This document shows, one piece after another, positions 54,038 to 62,004 of a stretch of DNA of 64,000 bases. Below the pieces are notes generated by a model. It ran no database searches. It was not told the DNA's origin and saw only the letters and a list, made by a program, of their open reading frames with translations. The DNA is taken from positions 45,314-109,313 of the forward strand of contig NZ_JOMF01000008.1 of NCBI RefSeq assembly GCF_000711215.1, given 5' to 3'. The DNA is from Methanomicrobium mobile BP. GTDB taxonomy: Archaea; Halobacteriota; Methanomicrobia; Methanomicrobiales; Methanomicrobiaceae. The number at the start of each line of letters is the position of its first letter. Within the stretch, counting starts at the first letter, position 1. A program made the translations under genes and the position numbers.

Positions 54038-54817
54038 ATGAAAATAATTCACATCACCGGACATTCGAACTCCGGCAAAACGACCTTTATTCATAAGCTT
54101 TTGGACAGGATGTGCAGGGAATATCCGGACAAAATCGGCGTTATCAAGCACATGGGACACCACTGCTTCGAGCTTGCGCCAGGAAAAGACACGACAACGC
54201 ATTTTGAACACAACGCTTATGCGGTCGCCGGCATCGATTCTTCGAAAACGGTCGTTGCGGTTCACAGCGACGAATTTAAAGAGATTCTGGACAGTTTCTG
54301 CGATGCCGGGCTTAAATTCACAATAATCGAGGGCTTCAAAGATATCGGCTTTTCCAAGATAGTAATGGGCGAACTCGACGCGGAAAACTGTATTCTCAGG
54401 AATCCCTCGGTCGATGACGTCATTAATTCGCTTGACAGATTCGATGACTACTACACCATGCAGGGCGTTGTAAAAGAGCTTAAATCCGGGGTAAATCTCG
54501 ATAATGCCGGCGCCGTGCTCTCCTTTAACGGCATTGTCCGCAAGTGCACGGGCAGCGAAACAACCGAGTATCTGGAGTTTGACAACGGCGAATATATCGA
54601 CAAATTAATCGCCGAAATCGAGGAAAAAGCCCGTAAAGTGCCGGGAATAATCGGAGTTAAATTTTACCACACGAAAGGCAGGATATATGCCGGCGGCGAC
54701 TTGACCTACTTTGCAATCGTCGCCGCACACAGGCAGGAAGCATTTTCCGCCATGGCGGACGCCATTGACGAATTAAAGGCAAGATTGCACGACGTCGGAA
54801 AAGAACTCTCGGCATAA
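54038..54817 (+). CDS. MobB-MoaE fusion protein
   Basis: The N-terminal half (about 1-125) is a MobB-type GTP-binding protein with P-loop ITGHSNSGKTTF, followed by IGVIKHMGHH and a late IIEGFKDIGFSKIV. The C-terminal half (about 140-259) is MoaE, the catalytic subunit of molybdopterin synthase, with GAVLSFNGIVRK and the late HRQEAFSAMADAIDELKA, including the catalytic-type lysine. The fusion joins dithiolene formation with guanylation in molybdopterin or tungstopterin synthesis, needed for formylmethanofuran dehydrogenase. It follows DUF5806 by 24 bases. Confidence 0.87.
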   Translation: MKIIHITGHSNSGKTTFIHKLLDRMCREYPDKIGVIKHMGHHCFELAPGKDTTTHFEHNAYAVAGIDSSKTVVAVHSDEFKEILDSFCDAGLKFTIIEGFKDIGFSKIVMGELDAENCILRNPSVDDVINSLDRFDDYYTMQGVVKELKSGVNLDNAGAVLSFNGIVRKCTGSETTEYLEFDNGEYIDKLIAEIEEKARKVPGIIGVKFYHTKGRIYAGGDLTYFAIVAAHRQEAFSAMADAIDELKARLHDVGKELSA

Positions 54818-55189
54818 TCCCAAATTCTGCATTTTTCGTTTTTTCTCATTTTTTTCTTTTTGAGGGAATTTTCTCATATAACGCTGTTTTTCGCAATCAA
54901 AACCCGAATTATTGAATATTTTCAGGAGTAATGGTTCATTTTTCGGACAAAAAAGACCGCACGTTCAAAATTATAAACCATATAATGCTATATGTAAGCG
55001 ATGCCGAAATACGCAATTTTTTGCTTCTTTCAGGGAGATCATGTAAACCGAAATGTATACCGAATGAAACTGAATGTAAAACTGAAATGCCAAACAGACC
55101 CCCGCATTGCAACCATGCGGAAAAGCAACAAAATATCATGCATCATGCACAAATAATGAAAGAATATCAAAGCAGAACAGGTTACGGCT
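54818..55189. other. Intergenic region before glmM
   Basis: After the T-rich terminator, TATA-like ATATAATGCTATATG occurs near 54980-54997, about 200 bases before the glmM start. This would give a long 5' leader or a separate small RNA. Repeated AATG/ATGCA elements occur at 55130-55165. An overlapping long frame at 54931-55509 is mostly a shadow of glmM. Confidence 0.5.
54831..54861 (+). terminator. T-rich terminator after the MobB-MoaE gene
   Basis: Several T runs separated by single bases follow the stop by about 14 bases. This marks the end of the DUF5806/MobB-MoaE transcript. Confidence 0.5.
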
Positions 55190-56551
55190 ATGTCAGCAGA
55201 AGAACCAAAAAAACAGTTATTCGGAACCAACGGCGTCCGCGGCGTCATCGGGGAATCGATGAACCCGACACTTGCAATGAAGATAGGTCTCTCACTGGGC
55301 ACAATACGCAAAGGAAAGTTGGCGGTCGGCATGGACACGAGAACATCTGGACCTGCGCTCATCAACGCGGTAAAAGCAGGTATTCTTGCCGCCGGCTGCG
55401 ACGTTGTCGATCTGGGTGTCCTTCCGACCCCCGCACTGCAATATATAATAAAGAAGTATTACGACGGCGGCGCCATGATCACGGCATCGCACAACCCTCC
55501 CGAGTATAACGGCATTAAAATCATCGATGCCGACGGAACCGAGATGGACGATGCCTCGACGATAGAACTCGAAAAAGTTCTCTTCTCCGAATCCTACACG
55601 GTCCGCGACTGGAAAAACGTCGGCACGGAAAGCTCCGCTCACGAAAGAATCAATGAGTACATCGACGGCATTGTGGCGCAGTTTCCCAAGGCCGACAAAG
55701 AATACGTCATAGCCGCAGACCCGGGAAGCGGACCGGCATGCCTGACAACTCCCGTAATACTCACAAAACTCGGCTGCAAAGTCCACACCGTCAACGGAAA
55801 CTGCGACGGAAGATTCCCGGGAAGACTCCCCGAGCCCTCGGCGGAAGGACTTAAAGCGCTCTCCGAACTCGTTGTCTCCACCGGCGCCGAATTCGGTATC
55901 GCTCACGACGGCGATGCCGACAGGGCAGTCTTCGTCGACGACAAAGGCGAATATGTCGAGGAGAACGAAGAATTCGCCCTTATGCTCATGTATCTGGCAA
56001 AGAACAGAAAGGATAAAAGAGAAGGCGTTGTCGTAACGCCGGTGAGCACATCCTTCATTGCGGAGGCGGTTGCCAAACAGATAAACTGTAAAATGGTTTA
56101 TACAAAGGTCGGCAGCATATATGTAGCCAGAAAGATGCTTGAACTTGAGGAAAAAGGAGAGAATGTCGTCTTCGGCGGCGAAGGCAACGGCGGTCTGATA
56201 TATCCGAACCACCAGCACTGCCGCGACGGCGGAATGTCGGCTGCGGCAATGCTTGCACTCATATCATCCGAGGGCAAGAAACTCTCCGAACTCCGAAAGG
56301 AACTCCCGCCGCGTCACATGCTCCGCGAGAAGATATACACGAAGAATGCGGCGGAAGTCCTGAAGAAGACCGAGGAGGCATTCGCCGGCGACAGACTCGA
56401 CAAGACCGACGGAATCAGAATAAACCGCGACGGAATGTGGGCACTCATCCGTCCCTCGGGCACCGAACCCTTCATGAGACTCTTTGTCGAGGCAAAGACA
56501 AAAGAAGAAGCCGAAAAGTTCTGCAACGAGATAAAAAGCAGGATTGAATAA
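55190..56551 (+). CDS. glmM: Phosphoglucosamine mutase/phosphomannomutase family
   Basis: A phosphohexomutase of 453 residues. The active-site serine loop is MITASHNPPEYNGIK, the Mg loop is HDGDADRAVF, the sugar-binding loop is GGEGNGG, and the phosphate loop is RPSGTEPFMRL. The archaeal GlmM-type start LFGTNGVRGV supports glucosamine-6-phosphate as substrate, giving precursor for N-glycans and UDP-GlcNAc; mannose activity cannot be excluded. Confidence 0.92.
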   Translation: MSAEEPKKQLFGTNGVRGVIGESMNPTLAMKIGLSLGTIRKGKLAVGMDTRTSGPALINAVKAGILAAGCDVVDLGVLPTPALQYIIKKYYDGGAMITASHNPPEYNGIKIIDADGTEMDDASTIELEKVLFSESYTVRDWKNVGTESSAHERINEYIDGIVAQFPKADKEYVIAADPGSGPACLTTPVILTKLGCKVHTVNGNCDGRFPGRLPEPSAEGLKALSELVVSTGAEFGIAHDGDADRAVFVDDKGEYVEENEEFALMLMYLAKNRKDKREGVVVTPVSTSFIAEAVAKQINCKMVYTKVGSIYVARKMLELEEKGENVVFGGEGNGGLIYPNHQHCRDGGMSAAAMLALISSEGKKLSELRKELPPRHMLREKIYTKNAAEVLKKTEEAFAGDRLDKTDGIRINRDGMWALIRPSGTEPFMRLFVEAKTKEEAEKFCNEIKSRIE

Positions 56552-56590
56552 TTGAATGATTGAATAATTGAATAATTAAATTATTGAAAA
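56543..56590. repeat. 8-bp tandem repeat, six copies
   Basis: ATTGAATA-type units follow one another from 56543 to 56590, beginning inside the final codons of glmM (the stop TAA lies in the first unit). The region lies between convergent genes. Confidence 0.8.
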
Positions 56591-56612
56591 TTTGATTGAG
56601 TAAATAATCTAT

Positions 56613-57476
56613 TCACTCATTTTTGAATAAATCGCGGGCATTAAAGAAATATTCGAGTGCATAGCCGCGATAATTCTCAAAGTTCTTCTCGGCAGTCTCG
56701 CGGATGAGATTGTCTATCTTCTCGTCACTGACGCCGAAATATGTGCCCTTAAGGTAAATCTTCAGGAATATGTCGCGGATATGCGCATCCACCGGAAAAG
56801 CCTCATAACGTTTCTGCGAAAGGAGCAGTATCCACTCGGCAACGCGGTGCTTCACACCTTTGAACTCCTTAAGCCGGTTAACCGCATCGTCATACGGAAG
56901 CTTCGACAGCTCATCCTCCCAGCCAGGATTCTCCAGAATTCTCTCCGAAGCAAGCATGATATTATCGGCGAAATATCCTATATTGCAGGACTTGAGAGCC
57001 GGCAACCCCGCATCGACAATATCCTGCGGACGCGGAATCGTATGGAATTCCCTGCCGTCAAAGTCGATCTTCTCCCCCAGTTTCGCGGAAATTCTGGTAA
57101 TGCGGTCGGTAACACCCTTTGTCCTTATCCTGTTGACCGTCATCTGAAAGATGAGACATTCCCATGTATCCTGATTAACAAGCCTGAGTCCGTAATTCTT
57201 CTCAACCGCCTCACGCCCGAATATATCCCTTGTCATGACATCGTATACTTTATTCAGGTCGAAATCAAGGCAGAAATAATCACGGATAATATCCGCATCG
57301 ACGCCGGCGAAGGTCAAAACATTGTCGTCCTGTTTTATTTTGAAAACGGAATCGCGAACCGTGCAATACCACCAGTCACCTTCTTTGAAGCATCTCGGCA
57401 CCTGTCCGCATGACAATGTCTTGTCAAGAGAAAACGGTTGAGAACCACTCAATTCAATAGAATCAAACTCAGGCAT
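56613..57476 (-). CDS. OGG1-like HhH-GPD DNA glycosylase with altered lysine position
   Basis: A 287-residue protein with an OGG N-terminal domain (QPFSLDKTLSCGQVPRCF) and the HhH-GPD core. The core reads LKEFKGVKHRVAEW, then EAFPVDAH with catalytic Asp230. In human OGG1 the corresponding hairpin is PGVGTKVADC with catalytic Lys249; here that position is Arg211, and a Lys (209) stands two residues earlier. The NNN motif of OGG1 is also not kept. It could be a monofunctional glycosylase or use Lys209. ATG 57476 is preferred to TTG 57479. A TATA box (57495-57506) lies upstream. Confidence 0.82.
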   Translation of the reverse strand: MPEFDSIELSGSQPFSLDKTLSCGQVPRCFKEGDWWYCTVRDSVFKIKQDDNVLTFAGVDADIIRDYFCLDFDLNKVYDVMTRDIFGREAVEKNYGLRLVNQDTWECLIFQMTVNRIRTKGVTDRITRISAKLGEKIDFDGREFHTIPRPQDIVDAGLPALKSCNIGYFADNIMLASERILENPGWEDELSKLPYDDAVNRLKEFKGVKHRVAEWILLLSQKRYEAFPVDAHIRDIFLKIYLKGTYFGVSDEKIDNLIRETAEKNFENYRGYALEYFFNARDLFKNE

Positions 57477-57494
57477 CAATCATTTATTGGCATT

Positions 57495-57506
57495 GAATAT
57501 AAAAAA
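57495..57506 (-). promoter_or_regulatory. TATA box of the OGG1-like gene
   Basis: TTTTTTATATTC on the minus strand ends about 19 bases before the ATG at 57476, fitting a leaderless or very short-leader mRNA. Confidence 0.5.
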
Positions 57507-57641
57507 GGGTATCCATAGTTTTTTTGGGCTGACTTATATTAATTTTCTGCCCGACTTAAAAGAAAAAGGGCGCAGCTTAAGATTTTACTGAAAATTTTAT
57601 AGAATGTTAATACAAAATCAACCAAATTTTATTTTTTACAA

Positions 57642-57659
57642 ATAATGTGTACACATTAT
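57642..57659 (+). promoter_or_regulatory. Perfect 18-bp palindrome upstream of cbiM
   Basis: ATAATGTGT and ACACATTAT are exact inverted copies with no spacer. The site lies 26 bases before the TATA box TTATATTA (57685-57692) and 67 bases before the cbiM ATG. A metal-responsive regulator is the obvious candidate given the downstream nickel/cobalt transporter, but no regulator gene is adjacent. Confidence 0.65.
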
Positions 57660-57725
57660 GAAAAAGAGTAATATTCAGTAATACTTATATTAAAAAAAGT
57701 CATAAACTATCTTTGGTGACAATAC

Positions 57726-58361
57726 ATGCACATACCTGATGCATTTATTCCGCTGCCCCAGGCAGCGATATACTGGATTATTGCGTTGATCTTTGTCGCA
57801 CTGGCACTGAGATGGGCAAGAAACGAGTTAAGTGAAGAGAAAATACCTTTGATTGCGGTTCTCGCCGCAGGCATATTCGCCATTCAGGCATTTAATCTTC
57901 CTGTCGGCATGGGAACATCCGGACATCTTGTGGGAGGCGCACTTGCCGCAATAGTCCTCGGTTCGCCGTTTGCGGCAGTATTCATCCTTACGATAGTTCT
58001 CATAATCCAGGGAGTCGTCTTCGGAGACGGCGGTATCACAACCATGGGTGCAAACATCATCAACATGGGTGTAATCGGCGGATTTGTGGGATACTACTCA
58101 TACCACGGAATCAAGTCGGCAATCAAGAACAAATTCATCCCCGCAGCAATCGCGGCATGGCTCGGATGCTTCATAGCGGCAGTAGTCTGTGCGATTGAGA
58201 TGTTCATTGCCGGCACATTCCCGCTCGTGCCCGGAATCATAGCAATGGGTACATACCATGCAGCCATCGGTATCATTGAAGGTGTGATTACGGCAGGTGC
58301 GATATATCTGATATACAGCACAAGACCCGATCTGATTGAACTTGACAAGGGTGATGCATAA
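57726..58361 (+). CDS. cbiM: Energy-coupling factor transporter substrate subunit CbiM/NikM
   Basis: The S-component of a cobalt or nickel ECF transporter. The mature-type N-terminus [11 protein letters not shown] supplies the metal-binding Met1, His2 and surrounding residues. Six or seven membrane helices follow, with [14 protein letters not shown] and [16 protein letters not shown]. Co and Ni forms cannot be separated safely; nickel fits a methanogen with F430 and hydrogenases. GGTGAC precedes the ATG. The stop overlaps the next start (TAATG). Confidence 0.92.
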   Translation: MHIPDAFIPLPQAAIYWIIALIFVALALRWARNELSEEKIPLIAVLAAGIFAIQAFNLPVGMGTSGHLVGGALAAIVLGSPFAAVFILTIVLIIQGVVFGDGGITTMGANIINMGVIGGFVGYYSYHGIKSAIKNKFIPAAIAAWLGCFIAAVVCAIEMFIAGTFPLVPGIIAMGTYHAAIGIIEGVITAGAIYLIYSTRPDLIELDKGDA

Positions 58362-58720
58362 TGACAGACGCAAAGAACACTAACGGCGCAAAGATGAACG
58401 ACGCGACCTTCATTGCAATAGGTCTCGTAATCGCGCTCATAATCGGCGTTGCCGCAGTATTCCTGGCATCGGGAGATCCCGACGGACTGGAGAGTGCTTC
58501 CTTATACGTACAGGGAGAGAAAGATCTCACAAGCGATGCGCCCGAAGACGCCGACCCTGAAGCCGTCGGTCTCGGAACATTCGAGTACAGCTCACCCTTC
58601 CCCGACTATTCATGGGAAGATCTGGGAAAGATGGGTGACATAATAGCGCTGGTTCTCGGAATCGTCATCGTCTTTGTCCTTATATTCGGCGTTTCACGCA
58701 TTATAAAGATAAAGGCATAA
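58361..58720 (+). CDS. CbiN/NikN-like PDGLE protein
   Basis: A 119-residue protein with two membrane segments (about 16-37 and 90-115) and the signature DPDGLE at the end of the first outside segment. PDGLE-domain proteins accompany CbiM as auxiliary subunits that help metal loading. The extracellular loop is acidic. It overlaps cbiM by one base and precedes cbiO by 30 bases. Confidence 0.85.
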   Translation: MTDAKNTNGAKMNDATFIAIGLVIALIIGVAAVFLASGDPDGLESASLYVQGEKDLTSDAPEDADPEAVGLGTFEYSSPFPDYSWEDLGKMGDIIALVLGIVIVFVLIFGVSRIIKIKA

Positions 58721-58750
58721 ATATAATCATTAAAAACTTTTTTTACACTC

Positions 58751-59581
58751 ATGCACCTGATAGAAACACGCGACCTCACACACTGCTACAACGGGACCAT
58801 CGAAGCACTGAAAGGTGTCAACTTCATTGCCGGCAGAAAACAGCGTATTGCTCTGATAGGGGCTAACGGTGCAGGTAAAAGCACACTGTTCAAGCACTTC
58901 AACGGCATCCTGAAACCTTCATCGGGAGAGGTGCTTGTTCACGGAGAACACATCACAAAATCCAATTTAAAAGAGATAAGAAAAAGTGTGGGCATTGTCT
59001 TTCAGAACTCCGACGATCAGGTCTTCTCACCCACGGTCGGGCAGGATATCGCATTCGGACCTACAAATCTGGGGCTGGATGCGGATACCGTCGAACACCG
59101 CGTAAGCGAGGTCTCAAGACTCCTTGACATAGAGCATCTGAGAGACCGTCCGCCCCACCACTTAAGCGGCGGAGAGAAGAAACGGGTCGCAATCGCGGGC
59201 GTTCTCGCAATGGAACCGCAGGTCCTTGTTCTGGATGAACCTACAGCGGGTCTTGACCCGAAAGGCGTCGCGGACTTAACCGCATTCGTCAACCGTCTTC
59301 CCGAGGAATACGGCATGACCGTCATTTTTTCGACACATCATACCGAGCTTGTCGCCGAGATTGCCGACTACATCTATGTCATGGACAAAGGCAGGATTGT
59401 GGCGCAGGGAACGGTCGACGAGATATTCGTGCAGCAGGAGATGCTCGCATCACTGAGGCTCGATGTCCCGATACTGCCGCGGCTCATAAAATCGCTTCGT
59501 GACAACGGCATAGATATCGATATGGCTTTTGACTACGAAAGCGCCGAGAACGCATTCTTAAAGGCGTTTAGAAAACTCTGA
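58751..59581 (+). CDS. cbiO: ECF transporter ATPase CbiO
   Basis: The ABC ATPase of the ECF transporter. Walker A is GANGAGKST, the Q-loop region is FQNSDDQVF, the signature is LSGGEKKRVAIAG and Walker B is VLVLDEPTAGLD. After the ATPase domain, a C-terminal part of about 50 residues has LRLDVPILPRLIKSL as in CbiO/NikO proteins. It energises CbiM through CbiQ. Confidence 0.93.
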   Translation: MHLIETRDLTHCYNGTIEALKGVNFIAGRKQRIALIGANGAGKSTLFKHFNGILKPSSGEVLVHGEHITKSNLKEIRKSVGIVFQNSDDQVFSPTVGQDIAFGPTNLGLDADTVEHRVSEVSRLLDIEHLRDRPPHHLSGGEKKRVAIAGVLAMEPQVLVLDEPTAGLDPKGVADLTAFVNRLPEEYGMTVIFSTHHTELVAEIADYIYVMDKGRIVAQGTVDEIFVQQEMLASLRLDVPILPRLIKSLRDNGIDIDMAFDYESAENAFLKAFRKL

Positions 59582-59608
59582 CATCGGATCGGAGAGCCGG
59601 TCGGAAAT

Positions 59609-60460
59609 ATGATTGAAGAACTGCAGAACATAGAACGCCAGGCGATGGGTAACAGCCGGGTCCACAGGCTTGATGCCCGAACAAAGATTATTCTGGCATT
59701 TGCGGCAATCATAGCAATGGTCGCATACCCTTATTCGAAGGATGTCATTGTCCCGGGCATGCTTCTGTTTGCGTTCTTCTCCGTTCTCTGGGCATTCTCG
59801 GGTCTTTCGGTTCTCGCATATCTCAAACGCCTCATACTTATCCTGCCCTTCGGCATATTCATCATAATATTTCAGATCTTCTTCGAGAACAGCAGATACG
59901 ATACCTTTACGTCAATACTGGATCTGCCTCTCGGCATTCACGTATATGCGGAATCCGTGGAGTTTGCCTCGATTCTGCTCATAAAGTTCATAGTCTGCAT
60001 ATCGTTCATAATCCTCCTCTCATCGACAACCACAATGCAGGATATGCTTGCGGGCGCAAAAAGGCTCGGAATGCCCTCGGAGTTTGTTCTTATCATCGGA
60101 CTCATGATAAGGTATCTCTTCGTATTTGCCGAGATGTACGGTAAAGTCATAAATGTCTTCGAAGTAAAGTTCTTCAACGCATTCGACACGAATCTTCCCT
60201 ACAAATACAGGCTCAGAACGCTTGCCTACGCAATCGGCACGCTCTTCATCAGGTCATACGAGCAGGGCGAAAGGACATATATCAGTATGCTCTGCCGCGG
60301 ATACAGCAGGGATTCCTTCCTCAGGATTGAAAAGAAGAAGATTCAGGGAAAAGAACTCGGTTTCCTTATCTTCGGCATAATTTTTATTGTCGCAGGCGTT
60401 ACCGTGCCCTACCTTATATTTGACCTTGGACTAATTCCATCCGTTTCCATGCAGTTCTGA
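59609..60460 (+). CDS. cbiQ: ECF transporter transmembrane subunit CbiQ
   Basis: The T-component of the ECF transporter, with five or six membrane segments and the two coupling motifs near the C-terminal half (SYEQGERTYISMLCRGY is the second, with the AR-type motif). The N-terminus HRLDARTKIILAF is typical of CbiQ. It ends the cbiM-cbiN-cbiO-cbiQ operon, 28 bases after cbiO. Confidence 0.92.
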   Translation: MIEELQNIERQAMGNSRVHRLDARTKIILAFAAIIAMVAYPYSKDVIVPGMLLFAFFSVLWAFSGLSVLAYLKRLILILPFGIFIIIFQIFFENSRYDTFTSILDLPLGIHVYAESVEFASILLIKFIVCISFIILLSSTTTMQDMLAGAKRLGMPSEFVLIIGLMIRYLFVFAEMYGKVINVFEVKFFNAFDTNLPYKYRLRTLAYAIGTLFIRSYEQGERTYISMLCRGYSRDSFLRIEKKKIQGKELGFLIFGIIFIVAGVTVPYLIFDLGLIPSVSMQF

Positions 60461-60481
60461 CGGACTGCAACAATTGAAAAA

Positions 60482-61048
60482 TCAGATTCCCGCCGTTATA
60501 TTCTCGAGGAGTATCTTGAGACCGACAAGAATCAGTATGACTCCGCCCAGTATCTCGGCTTTGTTCCGCGACTTTTCACCGATTTTATCGCCGAGGTAAA
60601 GACCCGCGAACGAGAAGGCAAAGGTCGTGATGCCTATGATGATCGCCGGTATCATAATCGGCTCTTCGAGAATCGCAAAGGAGATGCCGACGGCAAGCGC
60701 ATCGATGCTTGTGGCAACGGCGAGAAGAAGAATCACGAACGGCTTTGTAAAATCCTGCGGTATCCCGTCGGTGTCGTCTTTAAGACCTTCTCTTATCATG
60801 CCGACGCCGATGAGCAACAGAAGAATAAACGCCGCAAAATGAGCGTATCCGAGAATCAGCATTGCGAAAAACGTTCCCGCATACCAGCCGATAAGCGGCA
60901 TAATCGCCTGAAAAAAGCCGAACGCCGATGCCAGAACGGCGGCGGTCTTCAGCTTATCTTTAAGCGTCAGAGTGCCCGCAGACACCGAGACCGCGAAAGC
61001 ATCCATAGAGAGACCAACGGCGATTGCAAAAATTCCAAACAGATTCAT
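60482..61048 (-). CDS. mntP: MntP-type manganese efflux pump
   Basis: A 188-residue membrane protein with six helices and the MntP family pattern: two halves each with an acidic motif, GLSMDAFAVSVSAG and ATSIDALAVGISFA. In bacteria MntP exports Mn(II). It faces the cbi operon with only 21 bases between the stops. A repeat of GGAAATACTAC-type units fills the gap before it (61080-61155). Confidence 0.88.
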   Translation of the reverse strand: MNLFGIFAIAVGLSMDAFAVSVSAGTLTLKDKLKTAAVLASAFGFFQAIMPLIGWYAGTFFAMLILGYAHFAAFILLLLIGVGMIREGLKDDTDGIPQDFTKPFVILLLAVATSIDALAVGISFAILEEPIMIPAIIIGITTFAFSFAGLYLGDKIGEKSRNKAEILGGVILILVGLKILLENITAGI

Positions 61049-61189
61049 AAGACAACAATCGGACTGTTTTAGAGCACAACTAAACTACGGAAACACTGCG
61101 GAAATTCCGGAAATACTACAGACATACTCCGGAAATACTACGTAAATGCTACAGTAATCCAACGGCAACGCAGCGGCAAAAAAAGAAGA

Positions 61190-61471
61190 TTACTTCTTGA
61201 AGTTCTCTTTTCTGATGCGGGTTGCCTCTTCTTCGTCCTCGACACTTACCAGAAACGTACCGTGGCACGGTTTTGTGAACGGGAAAATTATGGTATTTCC
61301 TTCGATGGCAAGCGAGATCGGCGGAACGCCGATGATGTGAACGTCAAATATCTTATATCCGGGCGCAACCGTGTATAGCTCCTTAAAATTCTTCTTAAGA
61401 TACTCTCTGCACTCCGCAAAACTTGTCTGGCGCAGAATAATCTCATACGGCAGTTTATCTAAGCATCCCAT
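61190..61471 (-). CDS. DUF1894 protein
   Basis: A 93-residue protein of the DUF1894 family found in methanogens (CLDKLPYEIILRQTSFAECR and FPFTKPCHGTFLVSV). Its function is unknown. It overlaps the DUF1890 gene by 13 bases, and the pair is conserved together, so the products may form a complex. Confidence 0.78.
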   Translation of the reverse strand: MGCLDKLPYEIILRQTSFAECREYLKKNFKELYTVAPGYKIFDVHIIGVPPISLAIEGNTIIFPFTKPCHGTFLVSVEDEEEATRIRKENFKK

Positions 61472-61953
61472 TTTAACACCCTGTTAATTGCACTTATGAG
61501 CGGTTTCGGATTATGCGCCGCGACAGCCGTTATCTTCTCGCATTCGAAATCAATCATATCGCTCATCTTCTCGGCATCGCTTCCGAATATCACGGGATAA
61601 ACGACTCCGTCGAGCAGCGAATGCATGGTCGCGGCATAGGAAACGCCCGCATCATTGTGTATGAAGACAAAACACGTCGGATACGATTCTTTCTTCTCGG
61701 CAACCTGATCGATAACCGTGTCGAGATCTTTTATCTCGTCGATATAGTGACCGTCGATATCGCCGTATTTTATCAGCAGACGTGCCGCCGGTGTCCCCGC
61801 GATTACCGTCCCGATACCTGCTTTCTTTAAGCGTCCCGCGATGTAAAGGACGGCTGTTGTCTGTATCGGCACCTGCGGACATCCCAGAACCAGAAGTGCC
61901 TTATCTGCCTTATCCGCCTTCTCGTTATTATTGCCGGTTTCCGAATTTTCCAT
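61459..61953 (-). CDS. DUF1890 protein
   Basis: A 164-residue protein of the DUF1890 family, limited mainly to methanogens. LLVLGCPQVPIQTTAVLYIA and VIAGTPAARLLIKYGD suggest a Rossmann-like fold that could hold a nucleotide. The first 20 residues are a charged low-complexity extension (NEKADKADKA). Function is unknown. It is directly upstream of DUF1894. Confidence 0.78.
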   Translation of the reverse strand: MENSETGNNNEKADKADKALLVLGCPQVPIQTTAVLYIAGRLKKAGIGTVIAGTPAARLLIKYGDIDGHYIDEIKDLDTVIDQVAEKKESYPTCFVFIHNDAGVSYAATMHSLLDGVVYPVIFGSDAEKMSDMIDFECEKITAVAAHNPKPLISAINRVLKWDA

Positions 61954-62004
61954 AAAATCACCAGATATGTCTATTAATTGATGGTCGTAACTGATCCATG
62001 ATAA

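Noticed and set aside
54931-55509. 192-codon frame before and inside glmM
   Set aside because: Its second half overlaps glmM in another frame and turns into an Arg-rich shadow; the first part has no recognisable sequence or ribosome site.
57642-57659. Classical NikR operator
   Set aside because: The E. coli-type NikR site has two half-sites with a long spacer; this palindrome has no spacer and different sequence, so no regulator name is given.
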